DNA of 30,385 nucleotides from a virus: positions 1 through 30,385 of the IMG/VR virus record IMGVR_UViG_3300000176_000036; one strand, given 5' to 3'. The position numbers and the translations under genes are program-made. Shown in pieces: positions 15,288 through 21,655 of the stretch. Below the pieces are notes generated by a model. The model was not told where the DNA came from, ran no database searches, and worked only from the letters and a program-made list of their open reading frames with translations. Position 1 is the first letter of the stretch; the number at the start of each line of letters is the position of its first letter.

Positions 15288-15457
15288 TCACGATCAATGG
15301 CCCAACAGGTCTGCCGTATCTATCAGTATCAGACAATAAAGACGCCGTTCGAATCCAATTACACGCCTACGATGATATTGGTCCATATTACCTGACCATA
15401 GACAAGCGAGCACTACCTGATCTAATAAGAACACTGGAACAATACGAAGGATATTGA
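15284..15457 (+). CDS. Small VRIQL/IDKR-type protein, copy 2
   Basis: This 57-residue paralogue of the protein at 14800 starts MITINGPTGLPYLSVSD. The ATG at 15284 overlaps the preceding TGA and has GGAGG about 10 nt upstream. Function unknown. Confidence 0.62.
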   Translation: MITINGPTGLPYLSVSDNKDAVRIQLHAYDDIGPYYLTIDKRALPDLIRTLEQYEGY

Positions 15458-15458
15458 T

Positions 15459-15722
15459 ATGAACAAGCGGATTCGACAACTTGCCCTTGATGCTGGTATA
15501 GGATTTACCTTATGGGACGATAGTGGCAGAGAAATGATTGACAACTATACTCCTGAAGAAGACTTGGAAAAGTTTGCCGAGCTAATTGTTAAAGAATGTG
15601 CTGAACTAGCATATAGCTATAACATTTATGGTAAAGGGCGAGCCTGGAATTTAATTATTAAGGAACATTTTGATTTACCCATTACAGATACAGATTTACC
15701 ACCATATTTAAGAAATTTGTAG
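15459..15722 (+). CDS. Small FAELIVKEC-type protein, copy 2
   Basis: This 87-residue protein starts MNKRIRQLALDAGIGF and carries FAELIVKECAE and IIKEHFDL, the family core also seen at 14530. AAGGAT lies 9 nt upstream. It is the last gene before a double hairpin. Function unknown. Confidence 0.7.
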   Translation: MNKRIRQLALDAGIGFTLWDDSGREMIDNYTPEEDLEKFAELIVKECAELAYSYNIYGKGRAWNLIIKEHFDLPITDTDLPPYLRNL

Positions 15723-15758
15723 TATTCAACTGATGTTGGATATACACAAAGTAGCTCC

Positions 15759-15778
15759 TGAACTGTATAAACAGTTCA
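15759..15778 (+). terminator. First of two tandem hairpins
   Basis: An 8-bp stem TGAACTGT/ACAGTTCA with an ATAA loop lies just before the stronger terminator at 15785. It has no T-run and may be an RNA-processing or pausing element. Confidence 0.45.
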
Positions 15779-15784
15779 TTTTAT

Positions 15785-15816
15785 ACAGATACCTATAAAA
15801 CGGTATCTGTTTTTTT
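15785..15816 (+). terminator. Intrinsic terminator before uvsW
   Basis: A 9-bp stem ACAGATACC/GGTATCTGT with an 8-nt loop is followed by seven T residues. The T-run merges into the -35 box of the next promoter. Confidence 0.85.
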
Positions 15817-15844
15817 GACTTATCTTAATTAAATATGCTACAAT
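15815..15844 (+). promoter_or_regulatory. Sigma70-like promoter for uvsW N-half
   Basis: TTGACT (15815-15820), an 18-nt spacer, then TACAAT (15839-15844). The predicted start (15851±1) coincides with the ATG at 15852, implying a leaderless mRNA. Confidence 0.65.
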
Positions 15845-15851
15845 AGCAATA

Positions 15852-16883
15852 ATGCGAACAGCTACAATTATAATACGCGACGAGGTTAATATCAAAATTG
15901 AAGGTCTTGAGCTTGACGCACGACGAAAATTAGTTAATACCTTTAAATATGATGTACCCGGGGCTCGTTATTTACCGGCGGTTAGACTTGGTCGATGGGA
16001 TGGTAAGGTATCTTATTTTCAACTGGGCGGAAGTACCTTTACAAATTTACTGCCAGAAATTATTCCTATATTAGAAAGTTTTAACTATGATATCATACTT
16101 GATGATCAGCGTGATTATTCTACTAATTTTGTTTTTGAGCGAGTAAACGAAGATACATTTATTCATATTAATTGGGGGGCCGGCCACCCGATGGAAGGCC
16201 AGCCAATTAAATTGCGAGATTATCAAGTTGAAATCATTAATAATTTTTTAGAAAATCCTCAATCAATTCAGGAAATTGCCACCGGAGCAGGCAAAACTAT
16301 TATGACTGCGGCACTAAGTCAACGATGTGAACAACATGGTAGGACTATTGTAATTGTTCCCAACAAGTCATTAGTAACACAAACAGAAAAAGATTATCGC
16401 GGATTGGGGTTAGATGTCGGCGTTTTCTTTGGTGATCGTAAAGAATTTGGAAAAACGCACACAATTTGTACTTGGCAAAGTTTAAATATTTTGCTTAAAA
16501 ATACAAAAAATTCTACAGCAGAAATTACAATTCAAGATTTTCTTGAAGATGTAGTATGCGTAATGGTTGACGAGTGTTTTACTGCTGATAGTAAAGTTTT
16601 AACACCTTCGGGATATGTAGCAATCAAAGATATTAAAGCGGGCGATACAGTTATTAATTATTCAGAAGATACAAAAGAATTTAAGACCGACATCGTAGTT
16701 AAACAGCATATAAATTTAACCAATTCCTCTAGTGAAAAAATGTACAATTTGGAGTTCGATAATGGAAGTAAAATACAAGTTACTGGAAACCATAAATTTT
16801 TAACTAACGATGGATGGATACGGGCAGATAGATTGACAAAAAATCACGAAATAGTTTATACTAGTATAAATACAGTTAACTAA
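15852..16883 (+). CDS. uvsW: UvsW helicase N-terminal half fused to N-intein
   Basis: This product has 343 residues: 241 of UvsW followed by a 102-residue N-intein. The UvsW part has the N-terminal domain (RLGRWDGKVSYF, 46-57), helicase motif I TGAGKT (144-149), motif Ia IVIVPNKSLV and the start of motif II, VMVDE (237-241). The reading frame then enters the intein at Cys242 and stops after it. UvsW is a superfamily-2 helicase that remodels R-loops and branched DNA in T4. This half alone lacks the rest of motif II and motor domain 2, so it should be inactive until joined to the C-half. The product is inferred from intein motifs and the exact match of the broken DECH box. Confidence 0.92.
   Translation: MRTATIIIRDEVNIKIEGLELDARRKLVNTFKYDVPGARYLPAVRLGRWDGKVSYFQLGGSTFTNLLPEIIPILESFNYDIILDDQRDYSTNFVFERVNEDTFIHINWGAGHPMEGQPIKLRDYQVEIINNFLENPQSIQEIATGAGKTIMTAALSQRCEQHGRTIVIVPNKSLVTQTEKDYRGLGLDVGVFFGDRKEFGKTHTICTWQSLNILLKNTKNSTAEITIQDFLEDVVCVMVDECFTADSKVLTPSGYVAIKDIKAGDTVINYSEDTKEFKTDIVVKQHINLTNSSSEKMYNLEFDNGSKIQVTGNHKFLTNDGWIRADRLTKNHEIVYTSINTVN
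16575..16880 (+). other. N-terminal split intein (Int-N)
   Basis: The 102 residues run from Cys1 to Asn102. Block A is CFTADSKVLTPSGYVAIKDI (1-20), with KAGDTVINY after it. Block B contains VTGNHKFLT (69-77) with the typical Thr70-x-x-His73. No LAGLIDADG or other endonuclease domain is inside it. Its length matches known naturally split N-inteins (about 88-105 residues). Confidence 0.92.
16865..16872 (+). promoter_or_regulatory. Perfect T4-type late promoter inside Int-N
   Basis: TATAAATA lies in the last codons of the N-intein. The expected start near 16878 gives a ~19-nt leader for the endonuclease ATG at 16897, and the same transcript would run into the C-half of uvsW. Confidence 0.6.
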
Positions 16884-16896
16884 AGCGAAAGTATTT

Positions 16897-17799
16897 ATGA
16901 AACAGTCAGCCCAACAAATGATAGATCGATTTAACGCTAAGATGATAGATCATAATCAACTTACCAGAGTTATTGCGTATTCGGGTAACAGTATAACGTT
17001 ATCGACGGGAGTAACTTTGATTGATAATGATAAAGATAGGTTTTGCAGAAGATTATTAAGCACTAAAACTATATTATGGGTTAGTAACATTGATAACTTA
17101 CTAAACGGGTCAATCACTACTAACGAGATTAAGGCTAAGTTATCCTCTATTGGTGGCAACGCAGTTCAGGAAAAATATGGAGATATAATTAAACAAAACC
17201 TTAATACTGGTACTCCGTGGAATGCTGGCACCAAAGGACAAAATATAGGCACACTCAGTCCTAGACCGCAATCAGTCAAAGATAAAATTAGTAAAAAAAA
17301 TTCTGGTTCTAGCAACGGTATGTACGGTATTAAAATGTCAGTTGCTGATAAACAAGTAAGATCTGATATTATGAAAAAGAAAATATTAAACGGGGAATTT
17401 ACCCCGAATAGTAATAATAGAAATACCCACTGGAATTCGACATTCGACGATAAGCCTTACCGATCAAGTTGGGAAGCGTTATACCAATTTATTAATCAAT
17501 CTGCCGAATATGAAACATTGCGAATCGAATATAATTTACAAGGTATCACAAAAGTCTATATAGTTGACTTTGTGGATCATCAAAACAAAATAGTAGCCGA
17601 AGTTAAACCGCGTGAATTATGTGTGGGCGAAAAATTTAACTCAAAAATTATGGCATTGCACGAGTGGGCAAAAATAGCAGGATATACTGTGACTATAGCT
17701 GATCAAGATTGGCTACGATTGCAAAATATAGATATTGATTACTCACGTTTTGATGACAATACAGCAAGAAAAATTAAAGCATTATATGAAACTAATTAA
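16897..17799 (+). CDS. Homing endonuclease between the intein halves (PD-(D/E)XK/Vsr-like fold with NUMOD3-like motifs)
   Basis: This free-standing 300-residue gene sits between Int-N and Int-C. NUMOD3-like DNA-binding motifs appear at TPWNAGTKGQ (106-115) and KDKISKKNSGSSNGMYGIK (128-146). The C-terminal domain looks like a PD-(D/E)XK nuclease: YRSSWE (188-193), IVDF with Asp224, and AEVKP with Glu235 and Lys237, then a helix with Lys250 and Trp257. Such enzymes cut intein-free alleles and spread the locus by repair. Fractured genes with split inteins flanking Vsr-like homing endonucleases are known from phage-rich metagenomes; whether this protein belongs to that exact family is uncertain. 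The start has only a weak ribosome site (GCGAAAG). It overlaps Int-C by 14 nt. Confidence 0.8.
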   Translation: MKQSAQQMIDRFNAKMIDHNQLTRVIAYSGNSITLSTGVTLIDNDKDRFCRRLLSTKTILWVSNIDNLLNGSITTNEIKAKLSSIGGNAVQEKYGDIIKQNLNTGTPWNAGTKGQNIGTLSPRPQSVKDKISKKNSGSSNGMYGIKMSVADKQVRSDIMKKKILNGEFTPNSNNRNTHWNSTFDDKPYRSSWEALYQFINQSAEYETLRIEYNLQGITKVYIVDFVDHQNKIVAEVKPRELCVGEKFNSKIMALHEWAKIAGYTVTIADQDWLRLQNIDIDYSRFDDNTARKIKALYETN

Positions 17800-17890
17800 A
17801 AAAACTGAAATAACTAAACCGGCAGAAGTATATAATTTACATATAGAAAACAATCACAACTATGTAGTAGACGGGGCAGTAGTATCAAAT
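17786..17890 (+). other. C-terminal split intein (Int-C)
   Basis: 35 residues. Block F is VYNLHIENNHNYVVDG; block G is AVVSN, followed by extein Cys+1. The terminal Asn and Cys+1 needed for splicing are present. The usual penultimate His is replaced by Ser. Confidence 0.92.
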
Positions 17891-18628
17891 TGTCATATGG
17901 CAAAAGCCGATGCCCTAAAAAATTTAATGACAACAGTAATGAGTCGTGTTCCAATTCGATGGGGGCTAACAGGGACAATACCTAAAGAAGCATTTGAATT
18001 CCAAGCACTTAAAATAAGTTTAGGGCCAGTTATTAACCAACTTGCTGCTAGTGAGCTACAAGAACGGGGAGTATTAGCGCAATGCCATGTTAATATTGTT
18101 CAGTTAATAGACCACGCAGAATTTACAAATTATCAATCAGAATTAAAATTTTTATTAGAAGACTCAGATAGACTTGAGACTATATCCAAACTAGTGGCAC
18201 AAGTTAATGCCACTGGCAATACTCTTGTACTAGTAGACCGTGTAGCTGCCGGACATGCTCTAGTGTCATTGTTAGGAGACCATGCTGTATTTGTAAGCGG
18301 GGCAACAAAAGGAACAAAACGAGATGAAGAATATGATGAAATTGCGACAAGTACTGGAAAAATTATTGTGGCTACCTATGGTGTTGCTGCTGTTGGTATT
18401 AATTTACCCCGTATCTTTAATCTTGTTCTTATTGAACCTGGTAAATCTTTTGTGCGAGTTATACAGTCGATTGGTCGCGGTATACGCAAAGCAGAAGACA
18501 AAGACCATGTAGAAATCTGGGACGTAACCTCTACTTGTAAGTTTGCACGACGACATTTAACCAAACGCAAACAGTTTTACAAGGAAGCTAACTATCCATT
18601 TACTCAAGAAAAATTGGAGTGGAAATAA
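17786..18628 (+). CDS. uvsW: C-intein fused to UvsW helicase C-terminal half
   Basis: This product has 280 residues: a 35-residue Int-C and 245 residues of UvsW. The ATG at 17786 is chosen over in-frame ATGs at 17735 and 17753 because it gives a standard Int-C length, and it overlaps the endonuclease stop. The extein resumes with Cys-His-Met-Ala-Lys, completing the DECH box, followed by WGLTGTIP (motif III), LVLVDRVAAGHAL (IV), VATYGVAAVGINLP (V) and QSIGRGIRK (VI). Joined to the N-half it makes a 486-residue UvsW, near the T4 length of about 503. There is no strong Shine-Dalgarno, so translation may be coupled to the endonuclease gene. Confidence 0.9.
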   Translation: MKLIKKTEITKPAEVYNLHIENNHNYVVDGAVVSNCHMAKADALKNLMTTVMSRVPIRWGLTGTIPKEAFEFQALKISLGPVINQLAASELQERGVLAQCHVNIVQLIDHAEFTNYQSELKFLLEDSDRLETISKLVAQVNATGNTLVLVDRVAAGHALVSLLGDHAVFVSGATKGTKRDEEYDEIATSTGKIIVATYGVAAVGINLPRIFNLVLIEPGKSFVRVIQSIGRGIRKAEDKDHVEIWDVTSTCKFARRHLTKRKQFYKEANYPFTQEKLEWK

Positions 18629-18631
18629 AGG

Positions 18632-18660
18632 TTGCGTTGCATAAAATAATTTGTTATAAT
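18632..18660 (+). promoter_or_regulatory. Sigma70-like promoter, leaderless geometry
   Basis: TTGCGT (18632-18637), a 17-nt spacer, then perfect TATAAT (18655-18660). Six nt separate the -10 box from the ATG at 18667, so transcription should begin at the start codon. Confidence 0.65.
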
Positions 18661-18666
18661 AAGACT

Positions 18667-19167
18667 ATGAAAATATTAACCTTGGAAAACGAAGCATATG
18701 ATTTAGATCATCTACCTGACGAAATAGATGATATGAGATTTGCTATTCTGGATAATTCTAATCCGCAAGATCCTGATTATCATTATATTCCATTAATATT
18801 TTTGGAAAGTTTTAATGCTCCGGCATTGGTATTGCGTATAGGAGAGCACCGTGTACGCATGCCTGTAGATTGGCAATTATTAATAGGCGAACCAGACTTT
18901 GGAGATTTAGAAGTTATTCCGCTATCAGCATTAAATGATCGAGGATTTAAAGCATTTCAATTTAATCCATTAACTAGTTTTAGACCAAGTTTTTTAGATG
19001 TAGAAATTTTAGACGTGTATCAGGATGTGTCATGGTATGCTCCTAAACTTAAAAATGGACAAATGTTATGTGTGCCAATCAATGAGGACAAAGAACCTTT
19101 ATGTGTTTATTTTGTCAAAGATATTAGTCGTAACTGCGAGGTGGTTGACTACAATCGGGCGTTTTAA
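18667..19167 (+). CDS. Conserved hypothetical protein downstream of uvsW
   Basis: This 166-residue protein begins MKILTLENEAYDLDHLPDEI. An upstream in-frame start at 18619 would put the promoter's -10 box inside the gene, so 18667 is preferred. The body is beta-rich and well ordered (GEHRVRMPVDWQLLIGEPDF, FQFNPLTSFRPSF, VYFVKDISRNCEVVDYNRAF). It reads like a family conserved in marine T4-like phages, with no function known to me. It is first in a five-gene chain with overlapping starts and stops that ends in a DnaE-like protein, so a link to replication is possible. Confidence 0.75.
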   Translation: MKILTLENEAYDLDHLPDEIDDMRFAILDNSNPQDPDYHYIPLIFLESFNAPALVLRIGEHRVRMPVDWQLLIGEPDFGDLEVIPLSALNDRGFKAFQFNPLTSFRPSFLDVEILDVYQDVSWYAPKLKNGQMLCVPINEDKEPLCVYFVKDISRNCEVVDYNRAF

Positions 19168-19604
19168 TGGATAAGTTACATATTGCAAATGAAATGTCAT
19201 GTTTTGATCGCAAAGATCGAAATTTTTATAATTCCTTAACAGACGAAGAGCGTAAAAAATTTAGTAATTATCTCATGATTCGTTGGGGAAGTGCGGTGAC
19301 CGGTAGTAAGGATTTACAAGAATTTTACTTGATTAGTTGTAATGAAAGACTAAACAAACATTTTTTTAACATAAACAAACATCCACAATTACAATGGCTA
19401 TGTGCTACTTCAGTTAGCCCAGGATTAGGCGCCCAGAGACATCAGTGGATTGCTCCCAAGAAAAAAGCATCTGGTGGCAGTATTAAAAAACAGTTAGCAG
19501 AACTATTCCCTCATTTGAAAGATGATGAATTAGAAGTTATGGCTCAAATCAATACTAAAAAGGATATAGATGCTTATTTGCATAAGCTAGGCGTAGAAAA
19601 ATGA
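19167..19604 (+). CDS. Conserved hypothetical protein
   Basis: This 145-residue protein starts at a TAATG overlap. It contains DRNFYNSLTDEERKKFSNYL, LMIRWGSAV, FYLISCNERLNKHFF and HPQLQWLCA, then a C-terminal helical part (KKQLAELFPHLKDDELEVM). It is not recognisable as gp62 or another named T4 protein. The stop overlaps the next ATG (ATGA). Confidence 0.7.
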   Translation: MDKLHIANEMSCFDRKDRNFYNSLTDEERKKFSNYLMIRWGSAVTGSKDLQEFYLISCNERLNKHFFNINKHPQLQWLCATSVSPGLGAQRHQWIAPKKKASGGSIKKQLAELFPHLKDDELEVMAQINTKKDIDAYLHKLGVEK

Positions 19605-20275
19605 GCTATATTTGTCAGTACTGTAAAAAATCATTTATTAAAGAATCTTCTTTAACGGTACATTCTTGTGAACCACGCCGACGTCGGCAAGAACAAAACG
19701 AAGCCGGTGTAAGAATGGGATTTAACGCTTATTTAAAATTTTATGAACTTACACAAGGTTCAGCTAAACTAAAAACATTTGATGACTTTGCAGAGTCGCC
19801 ATACTATAAGGCATTCGTAAAATTTGGTAGATATTGTGTAAACACAAAAGTTATTAACCCAGCTCGTTTTACTGAATGGGTATTAAAACAAAATAAAAAA
19901 TTAGACTATTGGTGTAGTGACAAACTGTATGAAGAATATTTAATGTATTATTTGAAAGTAGAAAGAATGGAGGATGCGCTAGCCCGCGGAATAGAACACG
20001 CTATGAAGTGGGCAGAAGAAAAACAAGCTCCATCGCAAGATTTCTTGCGTTACGGAAATCATAATTCTATAACAAGCGCAATAGTTAATGGTCGTATTAG
20101 TCCGTGGTTATTATATAATTGTGAGTCAGGTCAAAAGTTTTTATCTGAAATGAATGTTGAACAACAAGCTATGGTATGGCCATATATTGACACAGATATA
20201 TGGCAAAAGAAATTAAAAGAAGATCCTGCCAATCGTATTGAAGCGCAGGAATTGTTAAAAAAGGCAGGCTGGTGA
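19601..20275 (+). CDS. Zinc-finger protein (C2HC) of unknown role
   Basis: This 224-residue protein has an N-terminal finger CQYCKKSFIKESSLTVHSC with Cys5, Cys8, His21 and Cys23, followed by an Arg-rich stretch RRRRQ. Both suit nucleic-acid binding. The rest is helical (KFGRYCVNTKVINPARFTEW, RGIEHAMKWAEEKQAPSQDF). It starts at an ATGA overlap and its stop overlaps the start of the next gene. Function unknown; a DNA- or RNA-binding accessory of the operon is inferred. Confidence 0.72.
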   Translation: MSYICQYCKKSFIKESSLTVHSCEPRRRRQEQNEAGVRMGFNAYLKFYELTQGSAKLKTFDDFAESPYYKAFVKFGRYCVNTKVINPARFTEWVLKQNKKLDYWCSDKLYEEYLMYYLKVERMEDALARGIEHAMKWAEEKQAPSQDFLRYGNHNSITSAIVNGRISPWLLYNCESGQKFLSEMNVEQQAMVWPYIDTDIWQKKLKEDPANRIEAQELLKKAGW

Positions 20276-20649
20276 TGAAAATTATTTGTATATTATTAGC
20301 GTTATTTGGTATCAAACATTTTATATGCGATTTTCTTTTACAAAATGAAAAGATGCTTAAGGATAAGGGAGTATATATGGCCCCGGGTGGTTGCAATCAT
20401 GCGGCTATACACGCACTCGGAACCTTAATTGTATTATTATTATTTTTCCCGTGGGACCCAGTTGCTCATATTTTTGCCATTGCAATTGGTTTACTAGATG
20501 GCGTAATACATTATCATATTGATTGGGCAAAAACAAATTTAAGTCAAGGGTTGACTCCTGCTGATCGTAAATTTTGGGTATGGTTCGGGGCCGACCAAGG
20601 TCTACACTATTTGACATATGTTGGAATAATTGCTATACTTGTTCTATGA
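20275..20649 (+). CDS. DUF3307-like small membrane protein
   Basis: This 124-residue protein has hydrophobic segments at ~3-22, ~48-66 and ~107-124. Conserved-looking polar pairs are HFICDFLLQNEKMLKDKG near the start, NHAAIHALG, HYHIDWAKT and ADQGLHYLT. This His/Asp arrangement matches the DUF3307 family found in bacteria and phages. ATG 20275 (TGATG overlap) is preferred over GTG 20272. Function unknown; it should sit in the inner membrane. Confidence 0.78.
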   Translation: MKIICILLALFGIKHFICDFLLQNEKMLKDKGVYMAPGGCNHAAIHALGTLIVLLLFFPWDPVAHIFAIAIGLLDGVIHYHIDWAKTNLSQGLTPADRKFWVWFGADQGLHYLTYVGIIAILVL

Positions 20650-21224
20650 GCGCAGATATTGATATTGACTTGGCAGACCGAGAACAAGTACTAAAACTTA
20701 TTCAAGCTATACCAGCACGGCAACTACATCAAGGTCAAGTCAGACGTCACGCATCGGGAGTTTATATTACTGATATTCCTTATGACCCAATAAATCAATG
20801 CGCGGCTATAGATTATGAAGAAGCAGAAAAACGCGGATATTTTAAAATTGATTTACTTAACATGTCGGTATACCAGTTAATTAAATCTCCTGAACATTAT
20901 CAAGAATTATTAGCAAAAGAACCGCCGTGGGAAAGATTGTGGAATGATTTGGAATGGGCAAAACAACTAGTACATATAGGCAACTATACTGATTTATTAT
21001 TGAAAATGAAACCAGATTCTATTCCGCGAATGGCAGCTTTTATAGCAATTATTAGACCAGGAAAAGCTCATTTACAAAATAAATCTTGGCCAAAAATCTT
21101 TGAAACTGTATGGGATGGGGATGATTCTAAAGGTTTTGTGTTTAAAAAAAGTCATTCAATTTCTTATGCAGCATTAGTAACCTTACACATGAACCTACTT
21201 GACGAAGTTACTCCATCTTCCTAA
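20646..21224 (+). CDS. Miniature DnaE-like (family C polymerase-related) protein
   Basis: This 192-residue protein starts at an ATGA overlap at 20646. It keeps, in DnaE order, the palm motif DIDID (4-8), RRHASGV (33-39, like the PHAxGV segment), DYEEAEKRGYFKIDLLN (56-72, with Lys67 and Asp69 like the KFDFLGL motif), LKMKPDSI ... IAIIRPGK (119-140, like the LKP/YRPG fingers segment) and FVFKKSHSISYA (164-175, like the FNKSHA segment). Bacterial DnaE has over 1,100 residues; PHP, thumb, beta-binding and OB parts are absent. All three catalytic Asp equivalents appear present. Whether it polymerises DNA is unknown. Similar short proteins seem to occur in other T4-like phages as hypotheticals. Confidence 0.7.
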   Translation: MSADIDIDLADREQVLKLIQAIPARQLHQGQVRRHASGVYITDIPYDPINQCAAIDYEEAEKRGYFKIDLLNMSVYQLIKSPEHYQELLAKEPPWERLWNDLEWAKQLVHIGNYTDLLLKMKPDSIPRMAAFIAIIRPGKAHLQNKSWPKIFETVWDGDDSKGFVFKKSHSISYAALVTLHMNLLDEVTPSS

Positions 21225-21585
21225 CTAAAGTAATAGATTTTCTTTTTGACTTTTTACGGGCTAATTCAGCTAAACTACAGACTGGTCCATGCATAATTTC
21301 GAGATCTTTGTTTATAAAAGTACGCAAATAAACTTTAAACGGATCCCATTCGTTTTTTAAGAAAATATTTATAGGTATAGATCTGTTGCTTTCCCACCAC
21401 CAAATGTTGGCTAATTTTAAGAAATCTTTCTTTATATCAAGGTCGCTTATACTTCCAAAGTCATAAATTGTTGTAATTATATCGTCCCGATTTTGTATAA
21501 TTCCCACATATTCTTGAGAAGCGTAAACACATAGCGTTATAAACGGGTATTTGTCAGTTAATTTAGTGAATATTTCAGTGCTCAT
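21208..21585 (-). CDS. Conserved hypothetical protein, the only minus-strand gene
   Basis: This 125-residue protein starts MSTEIFTKLTDKYPFITLCV, contains IIQNRDDIITTIYDFGSI and IWWWESNRSIPINIFLKNEW, and has a basic tail (ARKKSKRKSITLVRKME). It converges on the DnaE-like gene, with the 3' ends overlapping by 17 nt. It looks like a family from marine T4-like phages with no known function. An imperfect late octamer (CATAAATA on the minus strand, 21617-21610) lies 24 nt upstream. It could be a regulator, since it is compact and basic, but that is a guess. Confidence 0.75.
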   Translation of the reverse strand: MSTEIFTKLTDKYPFITLCVYASQEYVGIIQNRDDIITTIYDFGSISDLDIKKDFLKLANIWWWESNRSIPINIFLKNEWDPFKVYLRTFINKDLEIMHGPVCSLAELARKKSKRKSITLVRKME

Positions 21586-21609
21586 CTATTAGTAGTTATT
21601 CGTATGGGA

Positions 21610-21617
21610 TATTTATG
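21610..21617 (-). promoter_or_regulatory. Possible minus-strand late promoter
   Basis: CATAAATA (7 of 8 match to TATAAATA) reads toward the minus-strand gene. The predicted leader is about 19 nt. Confidence 0.4.
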
Positions 21618-21642
21618 TTCCAAAAGTTTATAGTTAAATATC

Positions 21643-21650
21643 ACTAAATA
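21643..21650 (+). promoter_or_regulatory. Late-type promoter ACTAAATA before the GIY-YIG gene
   Basis: ACTAAATA ends 5 nt before ATG 21656. With T4 late geometry (octamer at -13 to -6) the transcript would start on the A of the ATG. Confidence 0.5.
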
Positions 21651-21655
21651 TTAAT

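Noticed and set aside
16881-16897. Broken contiguous intein whose frame is interrupted by a mutation
   Set aside because: The endonuclease has its own ATG, late promoter and complete frame, and the C-intein has its own ATG. This matches the known split arrangement better than decay.
17735-17785. Upstream in-frame ATGs (17735, 17753) as start of the C-half
   Set aside because: They would add a non-intein extension encoded by the endonuclease 3' end; 17786 gives a normal 35-residue Int-C.
16575-17890. Group I or II intron in uvsW instead of an intein
   Set aside because: Protein-level intein blocks A, B, F and G are intact and in frame with each extein half, and no intron core structure was recognised.
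21366-21373. TATAAATA on the minus strand
   Set aside because: It lies inside the minus-strand gene with no gene start behind it; likely chance in A/T-rich DNA.
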